The notes: generated by a model not told the origin, from the sequence alone. Counted from the first letter of the stretch, positions 16,004 to 24,321 are shown. The stretch is DNA of 64,000 bases from Streptomyces alanosinicus (GCF_014650595.1 NZ_BMVG01000009.1:248001-312000), one strand, 5' to 3'. Numbers and translations: made by a program.

Positions 16004-16627
16004 ATGAACGCCTCAGACGCCAGGCTGCCGGCGGGCCCGGGCGACGAGTTGCCCGCCGTCGCACCGCAGTTGCGGGCACTGCGCCGGCGGGCCGGCCTCA
16101 CCCTGGAGGCCGCGGCCCGCGCCGCCGGGCTCTCACCGGCCCATCTGTCCCGGCTGGAGACCGGCCGGCGGCAGCCCTCACTGCCGATGCTGCTGGCTCT
16201 CGCCCGTATCTACGGTACGACCGTCTCCGAACTGCTGGGTGAGACGGTCGCCGACCGGGACGCGATCGTGCGGGCCGGTGACATGGAGCCGACCCGGGCG
16301 GGCGGCTGGACGTACTTCCAGGCCGGGGCGCCCGGCCGGGGCATGCAGGCCCTGCGCGTGCGCGTGCCGTACGACACGCAGGGCGCCATCGTGCGTGTCC
16401 ATCCCGGCGAGGAGTGGCTGTACGTCCTCAGGGGCCGGCTGCGGCTGCGTCTCGGTGACACCGCGCATCTGCTCGGGCCCGGCGACAGCGCGCACTTCGA
16501 CTCACTCACCCCGCACCGCATCGCCGCCGAGGACCCCGACGGCGTCGACCTGCTGTTCGTCCACACCCTGCTGCAGAGCCCCACGGCCACGCTGTGCCTG
16601 GGGCCGCTGACCGGAGAGCTGCCATGA
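16004..16627 (+). CDS. XRE-family regulator with C-terminal cupin sensor domain
   Basis: A 207-residue protein. The helix-turn-helix spans about residues 24-75: LRALRRRAGLTLEAAARAAGLSPAHLSRLETGRRQPS. The cupin barrel at about 105-190 includes VRVHPGEEWLYVLRGRLRLRLGD and HLLGPGDSAHFDSLTPHRI. Such proteins are repressors that bind a small molecule in the cupin. ATG 16004 is taken as start; the GGAGG 1 nt upstream is too close, so the message may be leaderless from the promoter noted just upstream. ATG 15989 is the alternative. It overlaps the following 40-residue membrane gene (ATGA), forming a two-gene cassette. Confidence 0.85.
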   Translation: MNASDARLPAGPGDELPAVAPQLRALRRRAGLTLEAAARAAGLSPAHLSRLETGRRQPSLPMLLALARIYGTTVSELLGETVADRDAIVRAGDMEPTRAGGWTYFQAGAPGRGMQALRVRVPYDTQGAIVRVHPGEEWLYVLRGRLRLRLGDTAHLLGPGDSAHFDSLTPHRIAAEDPDGVDLLFVHTLLQSPTATLCLGPLTGELP

Positions 16628-16746
16628 GCGACCTTGAGACGACGTTCCCCCGTTCCCTGTGGATCCGCCTGATCATCTACATCGCCCTCGGCCACGTTCT
16701 CGCCGGATTTCTGTATCTGCTGTTCGCGGTGGGCGCGAAGGGCTGA
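16624..16746 (+). CDS. 40-residue membrane protein (DUF6126-like), partner of the XRE-cupin regulator
   Basis: ATG 16624 overlaps the regulator stop as ATGA; the ORF ends at TGA 16744-16746. The product has a short acidic N-terminus (MSDLETTFPRSLWIRL) and one transmembrane helix (IIYIALGHVLAGFLYLLFAVG). From memory this matches the small Streptomyces family DUF6126, found right after XRE-cupin regulators. The role is unknown; it may be the target that the regulator controls. Confidence 0.7.
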   Translation: MSDLETTFPRSLWIRLIIYIALGHVLAGFLYLLFAVGAKG

Positions 16747-16783
16747 ACCGGCGGGCGGCCACCGGCACCGCTCGCCCGGGCCC

Positions 16784-17581
16784 TCAGTCCAGGAGGCGTG
16801 CGCGCAGGTGGTCGCGGGCGGCCGGAGCGAGGCCCAGGCCCTGCTCCAGATAGGTGTCCTCGTCGCCCCAGATCCGGTCGATGGTCTCGAAGGCCGCCTG
16901 GAGGTACTCGGCGCGGGCGTCGAACAGGGGGCTCAGCAGCTCCATGACCTCGGGGGTGTAGGCGCTGTCCGCGCTGCCGCTGCGCCGGACCTTGTAACGC
17001 CGGTGCTTGGCGTTGGACTCCAGATAGTCGGCGACGATCGCCTCGCGCTCCACGCCCAGCGCGAGGAGCGTCACGGCTATGGAGATACCCGCGCGGTCCT
17101 TGCCGGCCGCGCAGTGCATCAGGGCGGGCACGCTGTCCTCGGCGAGCGCGCGCAGCACCCGGGCGTGCTCGGCGGTGCGCTCCGCGACGATCGACCGGTA
17201 CGAGGCGACCATCCGGGCCGCCGCCTTGCCGTCGGCGAGGATCCCGCGCAACTGGTCGAGGTCACCGTCGCGGACCATCTTCCAGAACTCGGCGCCGTCC
17301 GCCGGGTCGGTCAGCGGCAGGTTCACATTCCGCACGCCGGGCAGCTCGACGTCCGGGCCCTCCAGCTTCTGGTCGGCCGCGTTGCGGAAGTCGAAGATCG
17401 TGTGCAGGCCCAGGGAGGCGAGGAAGGCCGCGTCGCCCTCGGTGGCGTGCGCCAGATGCCCGCTGCGGAACAGCATCCCCTGCCGCACCCGCCGTCCGTC
17501 CACGGTCGGCAGTCCGCCCACGTCACGGAAATTGCGCACTCCGGCCAGCTCCGGCTCGGTCGATGGCGCCTGCTGCGTCAC
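16784..17581 (-). CDS. Tyrosine/serine protein phosphatase (DSP-like, PtpA/LipA type)
   Basis: A 265-residue phosphatase. NFRDVGGLPTVDGRRVRQGMLFRSGHLAHAT is the typical N-terminal substrate-recognition region, and HCAAGKDRAGISIAVTLLALGV carries the HCxxGKDR P-loop with the catalytic Cys and Arg. The likely substrates are phosphotyrosine or phosphoinositides; the partner is unknown. GTG 17581 is chosen because GGGAGGAG lies just upstream; the frame is open further but without a ribosome site. Confidence 0.85.
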   Translation of the reverse strand: MTQQAPSTEPELAGVRNFRDVGGLPTVDGRRVRQGMLFRSGHLAHATEGDAAFLASLGLHTIFDFRNAADQKLEGPDVELPGVRNVNLPLTDPADGAEFWKMVRDGDLDQLRGILADGKAAARMVASYRSIVAERTAEHARVLRALAEDSVPALMHCAAGKDRAGISIAVTLLALGVEREAIVADYLESNAKHRRYKVRRSGSADSAYTPEVMELLSPLFDARAEYLQAAFETIDRIWGDEDTYLEQGLGLAPAARDHLRARLLD

Positions 17582-17711
17582 GGGGGGCTCCTCCCGGTAG
17601 AACCCCGCCGTCGCGTCTCGCCGGCGGGCGCTCTGTCGACCATACGACATCGGTTTCCTCGGGCAAGGAGTTGTCCACAGGCATTGTCACCAGGGAGCGA
17701 GGGCCTGATGA

Positions 17712-17740
17712 TGTTGGCACTTGAGCGGATCTGTTGGCAC
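17712..17740 (+). repeat. Direct repeat TGTTGGCAC, 20-nt period, before the alpha-galactosidase gene
   Basis: TGTTGGCAC occurs at 17712-17720 and 17732-17740, exactly two helical turns apart, ending 2 nt before GTG 17743. It could be a phased regulator-binding site or contain a -35-like TTGGCA. It is a short repeat and may be chance. Confidence 0.35.
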
Positions 17741-17742
17741 CT

Positions 17743-19830
17743 GTGAGGTCTTACGTGGTGGATATCGCCGAAGACGGTCGTACATGGCTCCTCTCGGGGC
17801 CCACCAGCAGTTATGCCCTGCATCTCACCGACGCGGAGGAGCTGCTGCACCTGCACTGGGGCCCACGGATCGCCCTCGCGGACGCCGAGGCCCTGGCCGC
17901 GGACCCGCTGCCCGGCTACTGGCCCTTCGAGTCCCCGCTCGACGGCCGCGAGGAGTACCCCGTCGAGGGCGGCCCCCGCTTCGTCCGCCCCGCCCTCTCG
18001 GTGCGCACCGAGGAGCGCCGCGGCACGCAATGGCACTTCCAGGCGTACGAGACAGAGGCCGACGAGCTGCGGCTGCGCTTCGATGACGACGGCCTCGCCA
18101 TCACCCTCCACCACCGGATGCGCGGTGACGTCGTCGAGCGCTGGGTCACCGTGGCGAACGGCGGGCACACACGCGTGGAGCTGCTGCGCGCCGACGCGGC
18201 CACCTGGACCCTGCCCGACCGCGACGGCTGGCGGCTGTCCCAGCTGCACGGCCGCTGGGCCGCCGAGTCCCGCCTCGCCACCGCCCCGCTCACCTACGGC
18301 GAGAAGGTCATCGGCAGCCGCCGCGGCCACACCGGCCACCAGCACCTGCCCTGGGTGGCACTGGACACCGACGCCACCGAGGAGCGCGGCGAGGTCTACG
18401 GCTGCGCGCTCGGCTGGTCCGGCTCCTGGCGGATCGCCGTCGCCCAACTCCCGGACGCGCGCGTGCAGATCACCGGCGGCGCCGGTTACGACGACTCGGG
18501 CCTGCTGCTCCTTCAGCCGGGGGAGTCGTACACCACCCCCGTCTTCGCGGGCCTGTGGAGCGACGGCGGCTTCGGCGGCGCCAGCCGCACCTGGCACGCC
18601 TACCAGCGCGCCCACGTCATCCCGGACGCCGAGCAGGACCGGCCGGTGCTGTTCAACTCCTGGGAGGCGACGAACTTCGACATCTCCGAGGAACAGCAGC
18701 TCGCGCTCGCCCGCCGGGCGGCCGAGATCGGCGTGGAGCTGTTCGTGGTGGACGACGGCTGGTTCGGCGCCCGCACCAGCGACCGCGCCGGGCTCGGCGA
18801 CTGGACGCCCAACCCTGGCCGTTTCCCGCGGGGCCTGAAGCCCCTCGCCGACCAGGTGCACGGCCTCGGCATGCGGTTCGGCATCTGGGTCGAGCCCGAG
18901 ATGGTCAACCCGGACAGCGACCTGTACCGCGCACACCCCGACTGGGTGCAGTACCAGCCGGGACGCACCCGGACGGAGCTGCGCCATCAGCTCGTCCTCA
19001 ACCTCGCCCGGGAGGACGTCCAGGAGTACCTCTGGGAGCGGCTCGACACACTGCTCTCCAGCGCCCCCATCGACTATGTGAAGTGGGACTTCAACCGCTG
19101 CTTCACCGATGCCGGCTGGCCCGGCGAGCCGTATCCGCAGCGCCTGTGGGTGGACCACGTCCGCGCCCTGTACGCGCTGCTGGACCGGCTCCGCGCGGCC
19201 CACCCGGGCGTCGCCTTCGAGTCCTGCTCGGGCGGCGGCGGGCGGATCGACCTCGGGGTGCTCGGCCGCACCGACCAGGTGTGGACCTCGGACAACACCG
19301 ACCCGCTCGACCGGCTCGCCATCCAGCACGGCTTCACCCAGATCCATCCCGCCAGGGTCATGGCCGCCTGGGTCACCGACAGTCCGAACACTCAGCTCAA
19401 CGGCCGCTTCAGCTCCCTGCGGTTCCGCTTCGTCAGTGCCATGGCGGGCGTGCTCGGGGTCGGCGGCGACCTCACCGAGTGGACCGGTGAGGAACTGGCC
19501 GAGGCCCGCGAGTGGGTCCGGCTCTACAAGGAGATCCGCCCCGTCGTCCAGCACGGCGAGCTGTACCGGCTCAGGCCCCCGGCCGGCGGCCTGAGCGCCG
19601 TCCAGTACGTCCGAGGACAGGAGACGGTGGTCCTCGCCTGGCTCCAGGCGCAGAGCTACGGCGAGCCGGTGCCGGCGCTGCGGCTGCGGGGACTCGACCC
19701 GACGGCGTCGTACGCCTGCCGGGAGACCGGCGAAGTCCACCGGGGCGCCGTCCTCTCGCACCACGGGCTGCGCACCGGGCTCAAGGGCGACCTGGACGCG
19801 ACGGTTCTCCAGCTGCGCCGCATGGACTGA
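17743..19830 (+). CDS. Alpha-galactosidase, glycoside hydrolase family 36
   Basis: A 695-residue enzyme with the GH36 layout: N-terminal beta-sandwich, central TIM barrel, small C-terminal domain. The nucleophile is Asp449 in YVKWDFNR and the acid/base is Asp517 in WTSDNTDPLDR. WEATNFD and VDDGWFG are further conserved active-site strands. No signal peptide is visible, so it acts in the cytoplasm on imported oligosaccharides. GTG 17743 (MRSYVVDI) is preferred over TTG 17734; neither has a clear ribosome site. No transporter genes are adjacent. Confidence 0.92.
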   Translation: MRSYVVDIAEDGRTWLLSGPTSSYALHLTDAEELLHLHWGPRIALADAEALAADPLPGYWPFESPLDGREEYPVEGGPRFVRPALSVRTEERRGTQWHFQAYETEADELRLRFDDDGLAITLHHRMRGDVVERWVTVANGGHTRVELLRADAATWTLPDRDGWRLSQLHGRWAAESRLATAPLTYGEKVIGSRRGHTGHQHLPWVALDTDATEERGEVYGCALGWSGSWRIAVAQLPDARVQITGGAGYDDSGLLLLQPGESYTTPVFAGLWSDGGFGGASRTWHAYQRAHVIPDAEQDRPVLFNSWEATNFDISEEQQLALARRAAEIGVELFVVDDGWFGARTSDRAGLGDWTPNPGRFPRGLKPLADQVHGLGMRFGIWVEPEMVNPDSDLYRAHPDWVQYQPGRTRTELRHQLVLNLAREDVQEYLWERLDTLLSSAPIDYVKWDFNRCFTDAGWPGEPYPQRLWVDHVRALYALLDRLRAAHPGVAFESCSGGGGRIDLGVLGRTDQVWTSDNTDPLDRLAIQHGFTQIHPARVMAAWVTDSPNTQLNGRFSSLRFRFVSAMAGVLGVGGDLTEWTGEELAEAREWVRLYKEIRPVVQHGELYRLRPPAGGLSAVQYVRGQETVVLAWLQAQSYGEPVPALRLRGLDPTASYACRETGEVHRGAVLSHHGLRTGLKGDLDATVLQLRRMD

Positions 19831-19913
19831 AGGCCTTCAACTCGTCCGAGGTCAGTCCTATTCCTGATTCGCAAACTATTAAAGAGTGTCTCTTCTCACC
19901 GTTCGTCAACCCC

Positions 19914-19929
19914 TCCCTACGGTCGCGTA
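19914..19929 (+). promoter_or_regulatory. Small hairpin in the leader of the SGNH hydrolase gene
   Basis: CCTACG pairs with CGTAGG around GTCG, between the alpha-galactosidase and the SGNH hydrolase. It is 30 nt upstream of the latter's start. The surrounding 130 nt are AT-richer than average and may hold the promoter; no clear -35/-10 pair could be fixed. Confidence 0.25.
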
Positions 19930-19960
19930 GGTCACACCCGAAGGTGAATCATGGTGCTTC

Positions 19961-20779
19961 GTGGCAGACGATTCGAAGAATGACAACAGATCAGTGATCG
20001 GGTCGTACGTGGCGGTGGGGGACAGCTTCACCGAGGGCGTCGGCGATCCCGGGCCCGACGGGGCGTTTGTCGGCTGGGCGGACCGGTTCGCGGTACTGCT
20101 CGCCGACCGGCGGCCCGAGGGGGACTTCAAGTACACCAATCTCGCGGTTCGCGGGAAGCTGCTCGACCAGATCGTGCAGGACCAGCTCCCGCAGGCCGTC
20201 GAACTCGCCCCGGACCTGGTGTCCTTCTGCGCGGGCGGCAACGACATCATCCGCCCCGGCACCGACCCGGACGAGGTGGCCGAGCGCTTCGAGCGGGCCT
20301 TGGCCCAGCTCACCGAGGCCGCGGGCACGGTCATGGTGACGACCGGCTTCGACACCCGTGGTGTTCCCGTGCTCAAGCATCTGCGCGGCAAGATCGCCAC
20401 GTACAACGGACACGTCCGCGCCATCGCGGACCGGTACGGCTGTCCCGTGCTCGACCTGTGGTCCCTGAAGTCCGTGCAGGACCGCCGGGCCTGGGACAGC
20501 GACCGGCTCCACCTCTCACCCGAGGGGCACACGCGCGTGGCGCTGCGCGCCGGCCAGGCCCTCGGCCTGGAGATCCCGGCCGACCCCGAGCAGGCGTGGC
20601 CGCCGCTGCCGCCCCGGGGCACGCTGGATGTCCGCCGCGACGATGTCCACTGGGCCCGCGAGTTTCTCGTCCCATGGATCGGCCGCCGGCTGCGCGGCGA
20701 GTCCTCCGGCGACCATGTGACGGCGAAGGGCACCCTGTCGCCCGACGACATCAAACTGCGCATCGCCTCAGTGGCCTGA
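19961..20779 (+). CDS. SGNH/GDSL-family hydrolase (cytoplasmic)
   Basis: A 272-residue SGNH hydrolase. Block I is YVAVGDSFTEGVGD with the nucleophile Ser, block III is SFCAGGNDII, and block V is DRLHLSPEGH with the catalytic Asp-x-x-His. No signal peptide is seen, so it probably acts on an intracellular ester or acyl substrate. GTG 19961 is the start; AAGGTGA lies 13 nt upstream, a long spacing. It is convergent with the TetR gene across a strong shared terminator. Confidence 0.85.
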   Translation: MADDSKNDNRSVIGSYVAVGDSFTEGVGDPGPDGAFVGWADRFAVLLADRRPEGDFKYTNLAVRGKLLDQIVQDQLPQAVELAPDLVSFCAGGNDIIRPGTDPDEVAERFERALAQLTEAAGTVMVTTGFDTRGVPVLKHLRGKIATYNGHVRAIADRYGCPVLDLWSLKSVQDRRAWDSDRLHLSPEGHTRVALRAGQALGLEIPADPEQAWPPLPPRGTLDVRRDDVHWAREFLVPWIGRRLRGESSGDHVTAKGTLSPDDIKLRIASVA

Positions 20780-20785
20780 CCCCAC

Positions 20786-20857
20786 CCTGTGCGCCACACC
20801 CTCTGTGCCCGGCACGCCGGCAACTGCCGGTGCGGGGCACGGGGTGTGGCGCACAGG
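20786..20857. terminator. Long bidirectional terminator between convergent genes
   Basis: CCTGTGCGCCACACCC (20786-20801) pairs perfectly over 16 bp with GGGTGTGGCGCACAGG (20842-20857). The interior CTGTGCCCGGCACGCCGGC / GCCGGTGCGGGGCAC pairs further around AACT. It serves the plus-strand hydrolase and the minus-strand TetR gene. Confidence 0.85.
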
Positions 20858-20944
20858 GAACGGCACGACCGGCCACGGCGGCGCCGCAGACGAACGACGA
20901 CCCGTCACGGCAGGTCCGGCGAAGCGCCAAGTCCGGCGAAGCGC

Positions 20945-21559
20945 TCAGCGTTCCGTCAGCGTCTTGCGGTCCAGGCCCAGTTCCCGGGCAAGGGCGTCGT
21001 CGACCCACTCCTGCGCGCGTGTCCGCGGCACCCCGCCCGGGTACGAGGTCAGCTGCACGGCCAACCCGTCCAGCAGCGCCGTCAGCCGCAGCGCGGCACC
21101 CGCGGGGTCGGCGCAGGTGAACTCACCGGCCGCCACGCCCTCGGCGATGACCTCGGTGATCGCCGCCTTCCACTGCTTGTCCAGGTCCCGGGTGACCTCC
21201 CGCAGGGCGGGCTCGCGCAACGCCACGGCCCAGCCCTCGATCCACAGCCGCCAGCCCTTGGCCTGCCCGGTCGGCGCGTACCAGCGCACCGCGGCCCGCA
21301 GCCGGCGCAGCGCGGACGTCCGCCGGCCCAGCAGCTTGCGCAGATGCCCGAGATCGTCCTCGGCGGCGTAGGCGAACGCGGCCGCGACCAGCTTCTCCTT
21401 CGTCGAGAAGTGATACAGCACCAGCGCGTTGCTCACCCCGAGCGCCGCGGCCACATCGGCGATCCTGACCGCCGCCACGCCCCGCGCCTCGATCTGCCCT
21501 ATGGCGGCCCGCAGCAGCTCCTCCCGCCGCTGGGCCACACTCAACCGCACTCTCGCCAC
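20945..21559 (-). CDS. TetR/AcrR-family transcriptional regulator
   Basis: A 204-residue regulator. The N-terminal HTH is RREELLRAAIGQIEARGVAAVRIADVAAALGVSNALVLYHFSTKEKLVAAAF, followed by a ligand-binding domain of BetI-like type ending in ALLDGLAVQLTSYPGGVPRTRAQEWVDDALARELGLD. The target is unknown; it faces away from its neighbours, so it may control itself or a distant gene. Confidence 0.88.
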   Translation of the reverse strand: MARVRLSVAQRREELLRAAIGQIEARGVAAVRIADVAAALGVSNALVLYHFSTKEKLVAAAFAYAAEDDLGHLRKLLGRRTSALRRLRAAVRWYAPTGQAKGWRLWIEGWAVALREPALREVTRDLDKQWKAAITEVIAEGVAAGEFTCADPAGAALRLTALLDGLAVQLTSYPGGVPRTRAQEWVDDALARELGLDRKTLTER

Positions 21560-21710
21560 GCGGTCACCCTAATCCGTTGCTGAGGGCGGCGCCGAAAGGG
21601 CTGGTTCCTTCGGGCTGTTCGAGTGCGCAACGGGGGAGCCGGGCATGAGGGTCGGTGACACCGGCGGTGCCGGCCGTGAGGCCGCCAGCCAGTTCATCGA
21701 GAACGGGCAG

Positions 21711-21745
21711 CACCTTGCCCGGCACCCGCGGTGCCGGGCAAGGTG
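21711..21745 (-). terminator. Perfect 15-bp terminator after the MerR gene
   Basis: CACCTTGCCCGGCAC (21711-21725) pairs with GTGCCGGGCAAGGTG (21731-21745) around CCGCG. It lies 68 nt beyond the MerR stop codon (minus strand) and separates that unit from the TetR gene. Confidence 0.8.
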
Positions 21746-21813
21746 AGCCCGTCGGTGCGGCAAGCAGGGGCCGCGCTCGGGCCGGTTCCCCCGTGGGCCG
21801 GCCCGGTCCCGGA

Positions 21814-22572
21814 TCAGCTCAGCCGGGTAGCGGCGTAGGCCTCGATGGCGTCCCGCTGGTACGCGGCCAGACCCGGTGCGATCGTCTCGTACGCGGCGCG
21901 CCACGGCTCGTTGTCCACGCAGGAGCGGCCCAGGGCCCGGTACTCGTCTGCGGTCACGGTCCGCAGCGTGGTCAGGGTCCGGTACTGGGCGTCGATCTCG
22001 GCCTGCACCGGCTCGGCGTCGACCGCATGCCCGGCGGCCATGAGCTCGGCCAGCCGGATCATCTGCGCCGTGCGCTCCCGCTGTCCGGCCTCGACCTCCT
22101 CCGGGGTCATCGTGGCGACCCTGCGGGCGATCGCTTCGGCGTGCTCGGGGAAGTCGTGCAGGGTCTCCTCGTACTGGGCGGGCGTCACGCCCTCGAACAG
22201 GTTCTCCGGTCGGTTGATGGTCATGGGTCTACCGTCCTTCCTGGACTGCTCCAGCTCGGCCATCGTGCGGAAGACGGCAGCGGCCAGGACATCGAGCCGG
22301 TCCCGCTCGGCGAGCAGCCGCCGGTGGTGGCCGCGCAGGGCTTCCACCTCGTCGACCTGCTCGGCCAGGATCCGGCCGATCTCGGGAAGTCCTACGCCCA
22401 GCGCCCGAAGGACGAGGATCTGTTGCAGCTGCAGGAGCTGGTGTTCCTCGTAGTAGCGGTGGCCGTTGGCACCGATCCGAGCCGGCGGCAGCAAGCCGAT
22501 CTCGTCGTAGTGCCGCAGGGTCCGGGCGGTCACGCCCGACATCCGGGCGACCTCCGCGATAGGCCAGTCCAA
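21814..22572 (-). CDS. MerR-family activator with TipAS-like drug-binding domain
   Basis: A 252-residue protein. The MerR HTH at residues 3-70 is IAEVARMSGVTARTLRHYDEIGLLPP, followed by the dimer coiled coil at 75-110. From about residue 117 comes a TipAS-like antibiotic-recognition domain: NLFEGVTPAQYEETLHDFPEHAEAIARR, ending in YETIAPGLAAYQRDAIEAYA. In TipAL of S. lividans the same layout senses thiopeptides. An internal ATG at 22224 with GGAAGGA upstream could give a separate 136-residue sensor-only protein, as TipAS. The start 22572 and a canonical 19-bp-spacer promoter upstream suggest autoactivation. Confidence 0.88.
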   Translation of the reverse strand: MDWPIAEVARMSGVTARTLRHYDEIGLLPPARIGANGHRYYEEHQLLQLQQILVLRALGVGLPEIGRILAEQVDEVEALRGHHRRLLAERDRLDVLAAAVFRTMAELEQSRKDGRPMTINRPENLFEGVTPAQYEETLHDFPEHAEAIARRVATMTPEEVEAGQRERTAQMIRLAELMAAGHAVDAEPVQAEIDAQYRTLTTLRTVTADEYRALGRSCVDNEPWRAAYETIAPGLAAYQRDAIEAYAATRLS

Positions 22573-22624
22573 TGCCGCTCCCTCACGATTGCTTCTCCGG
22601 CCGGTCTCTCCGGCCTTGGTCAGG

Positions 22625-22655
22625 ACGGTAGAAGCTGCCGCAGCGACAACTTCAA
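22625..22655 (-). promoter_or_regulatory. MerR-type promoter with 19-bp spacer and dyad
   Basis: On the minus strand, -35 TTGAAG (22650-22655) and -10 TACCGT (22625-22630) are separated by 19 nt. That spacing is too long for RNA polymerase unless MerR twists the DNA. The spacer plus flanks form a dyad: GAAGxTGxCGC ... GCGxCAxCTTC (22631-22653). It lies 52 nt upstream of the MerR start, so autoregulation is likely. Confidence 0.75.
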
Positions 22656-22694
22656 CCCCGGAGGCCGGTGCCGTCGCAGCGCATTACTGGCTGA

Positions 22695-22961
22695 TCATTC
22701 AGCCCGCGAGGCCTGGGTCTCGTACTGCTTGACCACCACGTCCCGCCACTGCTCCCAGGCCTCCCACGTGTCCAGTCGGCGCAGATAGGGCTGCTGGTCC
22801 GCGAGGACCTGGTCGGCCTCGAACCGGGCCACCGCGAGGAGAAGTTCGTCCTTGCCCGCCGGAAAGTAGTGGAACAGCCGGCTCTTGCTGGTGCTGGTCC
22901 GCGCCATGACGTCGTCCAGCATCACCGCGGCGACGCCCCGCTCCCGGACTGACAGGTCCAC
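22695..22961 (-). pseudogene. Truncated TetR-family regulator
   Basis: 88 codons from a GTG 21 nt after the dehydrogenase stop. It keeps part of the TetR HTH (RERGVAAVMLDDVMARTSTSKSRLFHYFPAGKDELLLAVARFEADQ). The first helix and all of the ligand-binding domain are missing; the frame stops after ETQASRAE. Intact members are about 190-210 residues. It lies in the same direction as the dehydrogenase, whose promoter region still carries two TetR-type operators, so it is probably the decayed regulator of that locus. Confidence 0.75.
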
Positions 22962-22982
22962 TGTAGTGCGAGGCGGGGCCTG

Positions 22983-24167
22983 TCAGCGGTACCAGCCGAA
23001 GCGGTCCGTGATCACCGGCAGCCGGTCGGCCGCCAGGGCGTGGGCGGCCGTGCGCGGGGTCGTGCCGTCGGCCGCCGCACGGTCGAGCATCAGGCCGACC
23101 AGGGCGCGCATGGAGCGCCGGATGTGCGCGAGCGCCTCGTCGGCGTCGGCGCCGATGTCGCCGAACAGGGTCCACCACCACCAGGCGTTCGTCCCGGAGT
23201 TGACCACCACGTCCGGCAGCACCGTCACCCCGCGCGCGGCCAGCAGCCGCTCCGCCTCCGGCCGTACGGGCATGTTGGCGGCCTCGACGATCCAGCGGGC
23301 GGAGATCCGCTCCTGGCCGGCGGTGTCGATCGCGTACGACACGGCCGCCGGCACGAGCACCTCCGCCTCGACGGACAGCCAGGCGTCGCCGGGCAGTTCG
23401 AGGTCACCGGGGCGCAGCGCACCGCGGTCGACGGTGCCGTAACCGTCCCGCGCCGCCAGCAGCGCCTCGACGTCGAGCCCCGCGGGACGGGCGATGGTGC
23501 CCCTGACATCGGCGACCGCCACGACCGTCAGCCCCGCGCGCGCGAGGAACCGCGCCGTGGCCCCGCCCATCGTGCCGAGCCCCTGCACGGCGACCCGGGT
23601 GCCGGCGTACGGCACACCCGCCCGGTCCAGTGCGGCGAGGACCGACTCGGCGACCCCGCAGCCGCCGGCCAGCTCGGCCAGGCCGATCCCGTCCACCTCG
23701 GCGGCGAAGGCGTCCGCGAGCCGTTTGCGGGCCGTCGCCTCGTCGTCCAGCAGCGGGTACACCGCCTGGACGGAGGAGACCAGACCCGCCTCGGCCGCCG
23801 CACGGTCGATCAGATCCTGGGTGAGCCCGAGATCCTCGCCGGTGGTCCACAGACTCTCGATGTACGGCCGCATGGCGCGCAGATAGCGCACCAGGAGGCC
23901 GTACGCCCCCGGGTCCCGGGGATCGCAGTCGATGCCGCCCTTGGCGCCGCCGAGCGGGACGTAGCGGGCCTCGGGGTCGTAGTGCAGGGCCTCCTTCATG
24001 GTCATGCCGCGAGCAAGTCCCGTCACCTCCTCCAGGGTGCAGCCGGGCCGCATCCGCAGCCCGCCGCTGGCCACACCGCGCACCAGCCGGTCCACGACCA
24101 GGAAGCCCTGGCGGCCGGTGACATGGTCGGTCCACACGAGCGACATCAGGGGAGCGCGGGCCGGCAT
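22983..24167 (-). CDS. Glu/Leu/Phe/Val dehydrogenase family enzyme
   Basis: A 394-residue NAD(P)-dependent amino-acid dehydrogenase. ASGGLRMRPGCTLEEVTGLARGMTMKEAL and the catalytic lysine segment PLGGAKGGID are the substrate side. VAVQGLGTMGGATARFLARAG is the Rossmann fold, and NSGTNAWWWW closes the family pattern. It interconverts an amino acid and its 2-oxo acid; specificity cannot be read. ATG 24167 is chosen because GAGGAG lies 4 nt upstream. Two operator-like inverted repeats lie in its 5' region. Confidence 0.85.
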   Translation of the reverse strand: MPARAPLMSLVWTDHVTGRQGFLVVDRLVRGVASGGLRMRPGCTLEEVTGLARGMTMKEALHYDPEARYVPLGGAKGGIDCDPRDPGAYGLLVRYLRAMRPYIESLWTTGEDLGLTQDLIDRAAAEAGLVSSVQAVYPLLDDEATARKRLADAFAAEVDGIGLAELAGGCGVAESVLAALDRAGVPYAGTRVAVQGLGTMGGATARFLARAGLTVVAVADVRGTIARPAGLDVEALLAARDGYGTVDRGALRPGDLELPGDAWLSVEAEVLVPAAVSYAIDTAGQERISARWIVEAANMPVRPEAERLLAARGVTVLPDVVVNSGTNAWWWWTLFGDIGADADEALAHIRRSMRALVGLMLDRAAADGTTPRTAAHALAADRLPVITDRFGWYR

Positions 24168-24255
24168 CGGGACTCCTCGGGGACGGTGATCAGGGTGGGG
24201 CCGGGGCGGTCCAGGGCCTCGCTCAGGGCGCGCGCCAGGCCTCACCGCAACGCTC

Positions 24256-24321
24256 TACTGAACCGTAGATCAGTATCCGGAGTCGGCCCGCGCCCTGTCA
24301 ACGTGCTGAATGACGGTTCAG
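24256..24321. promoter_or_regulatory. Two TetR-type operators between divergent genes
   Basis: Site 1 is TACTGA-N8-TCAGTA (24256-24275). Site 2 is CTGAA-N6-TTCAG (24306-24321) within a TGACGGTTCAGTA context. The 11-mer TACTGAACCGT (24256-24266) recurs inverted as ACGGTTCAGTA (24313-24323). They resemble TetR operators of the TACTGAAC..GTTCAGTA kind and sit between the dehydrogenase (minus) and MBL (plus) genes. Confidence 0.6.

Noticed and set aside
21655..22788. Plus-strand open frame over the MerR gene
   Set aside because: Shadow frame; the minus strand encodes an unmistakable MerR-TipAS protein with its own promoter.
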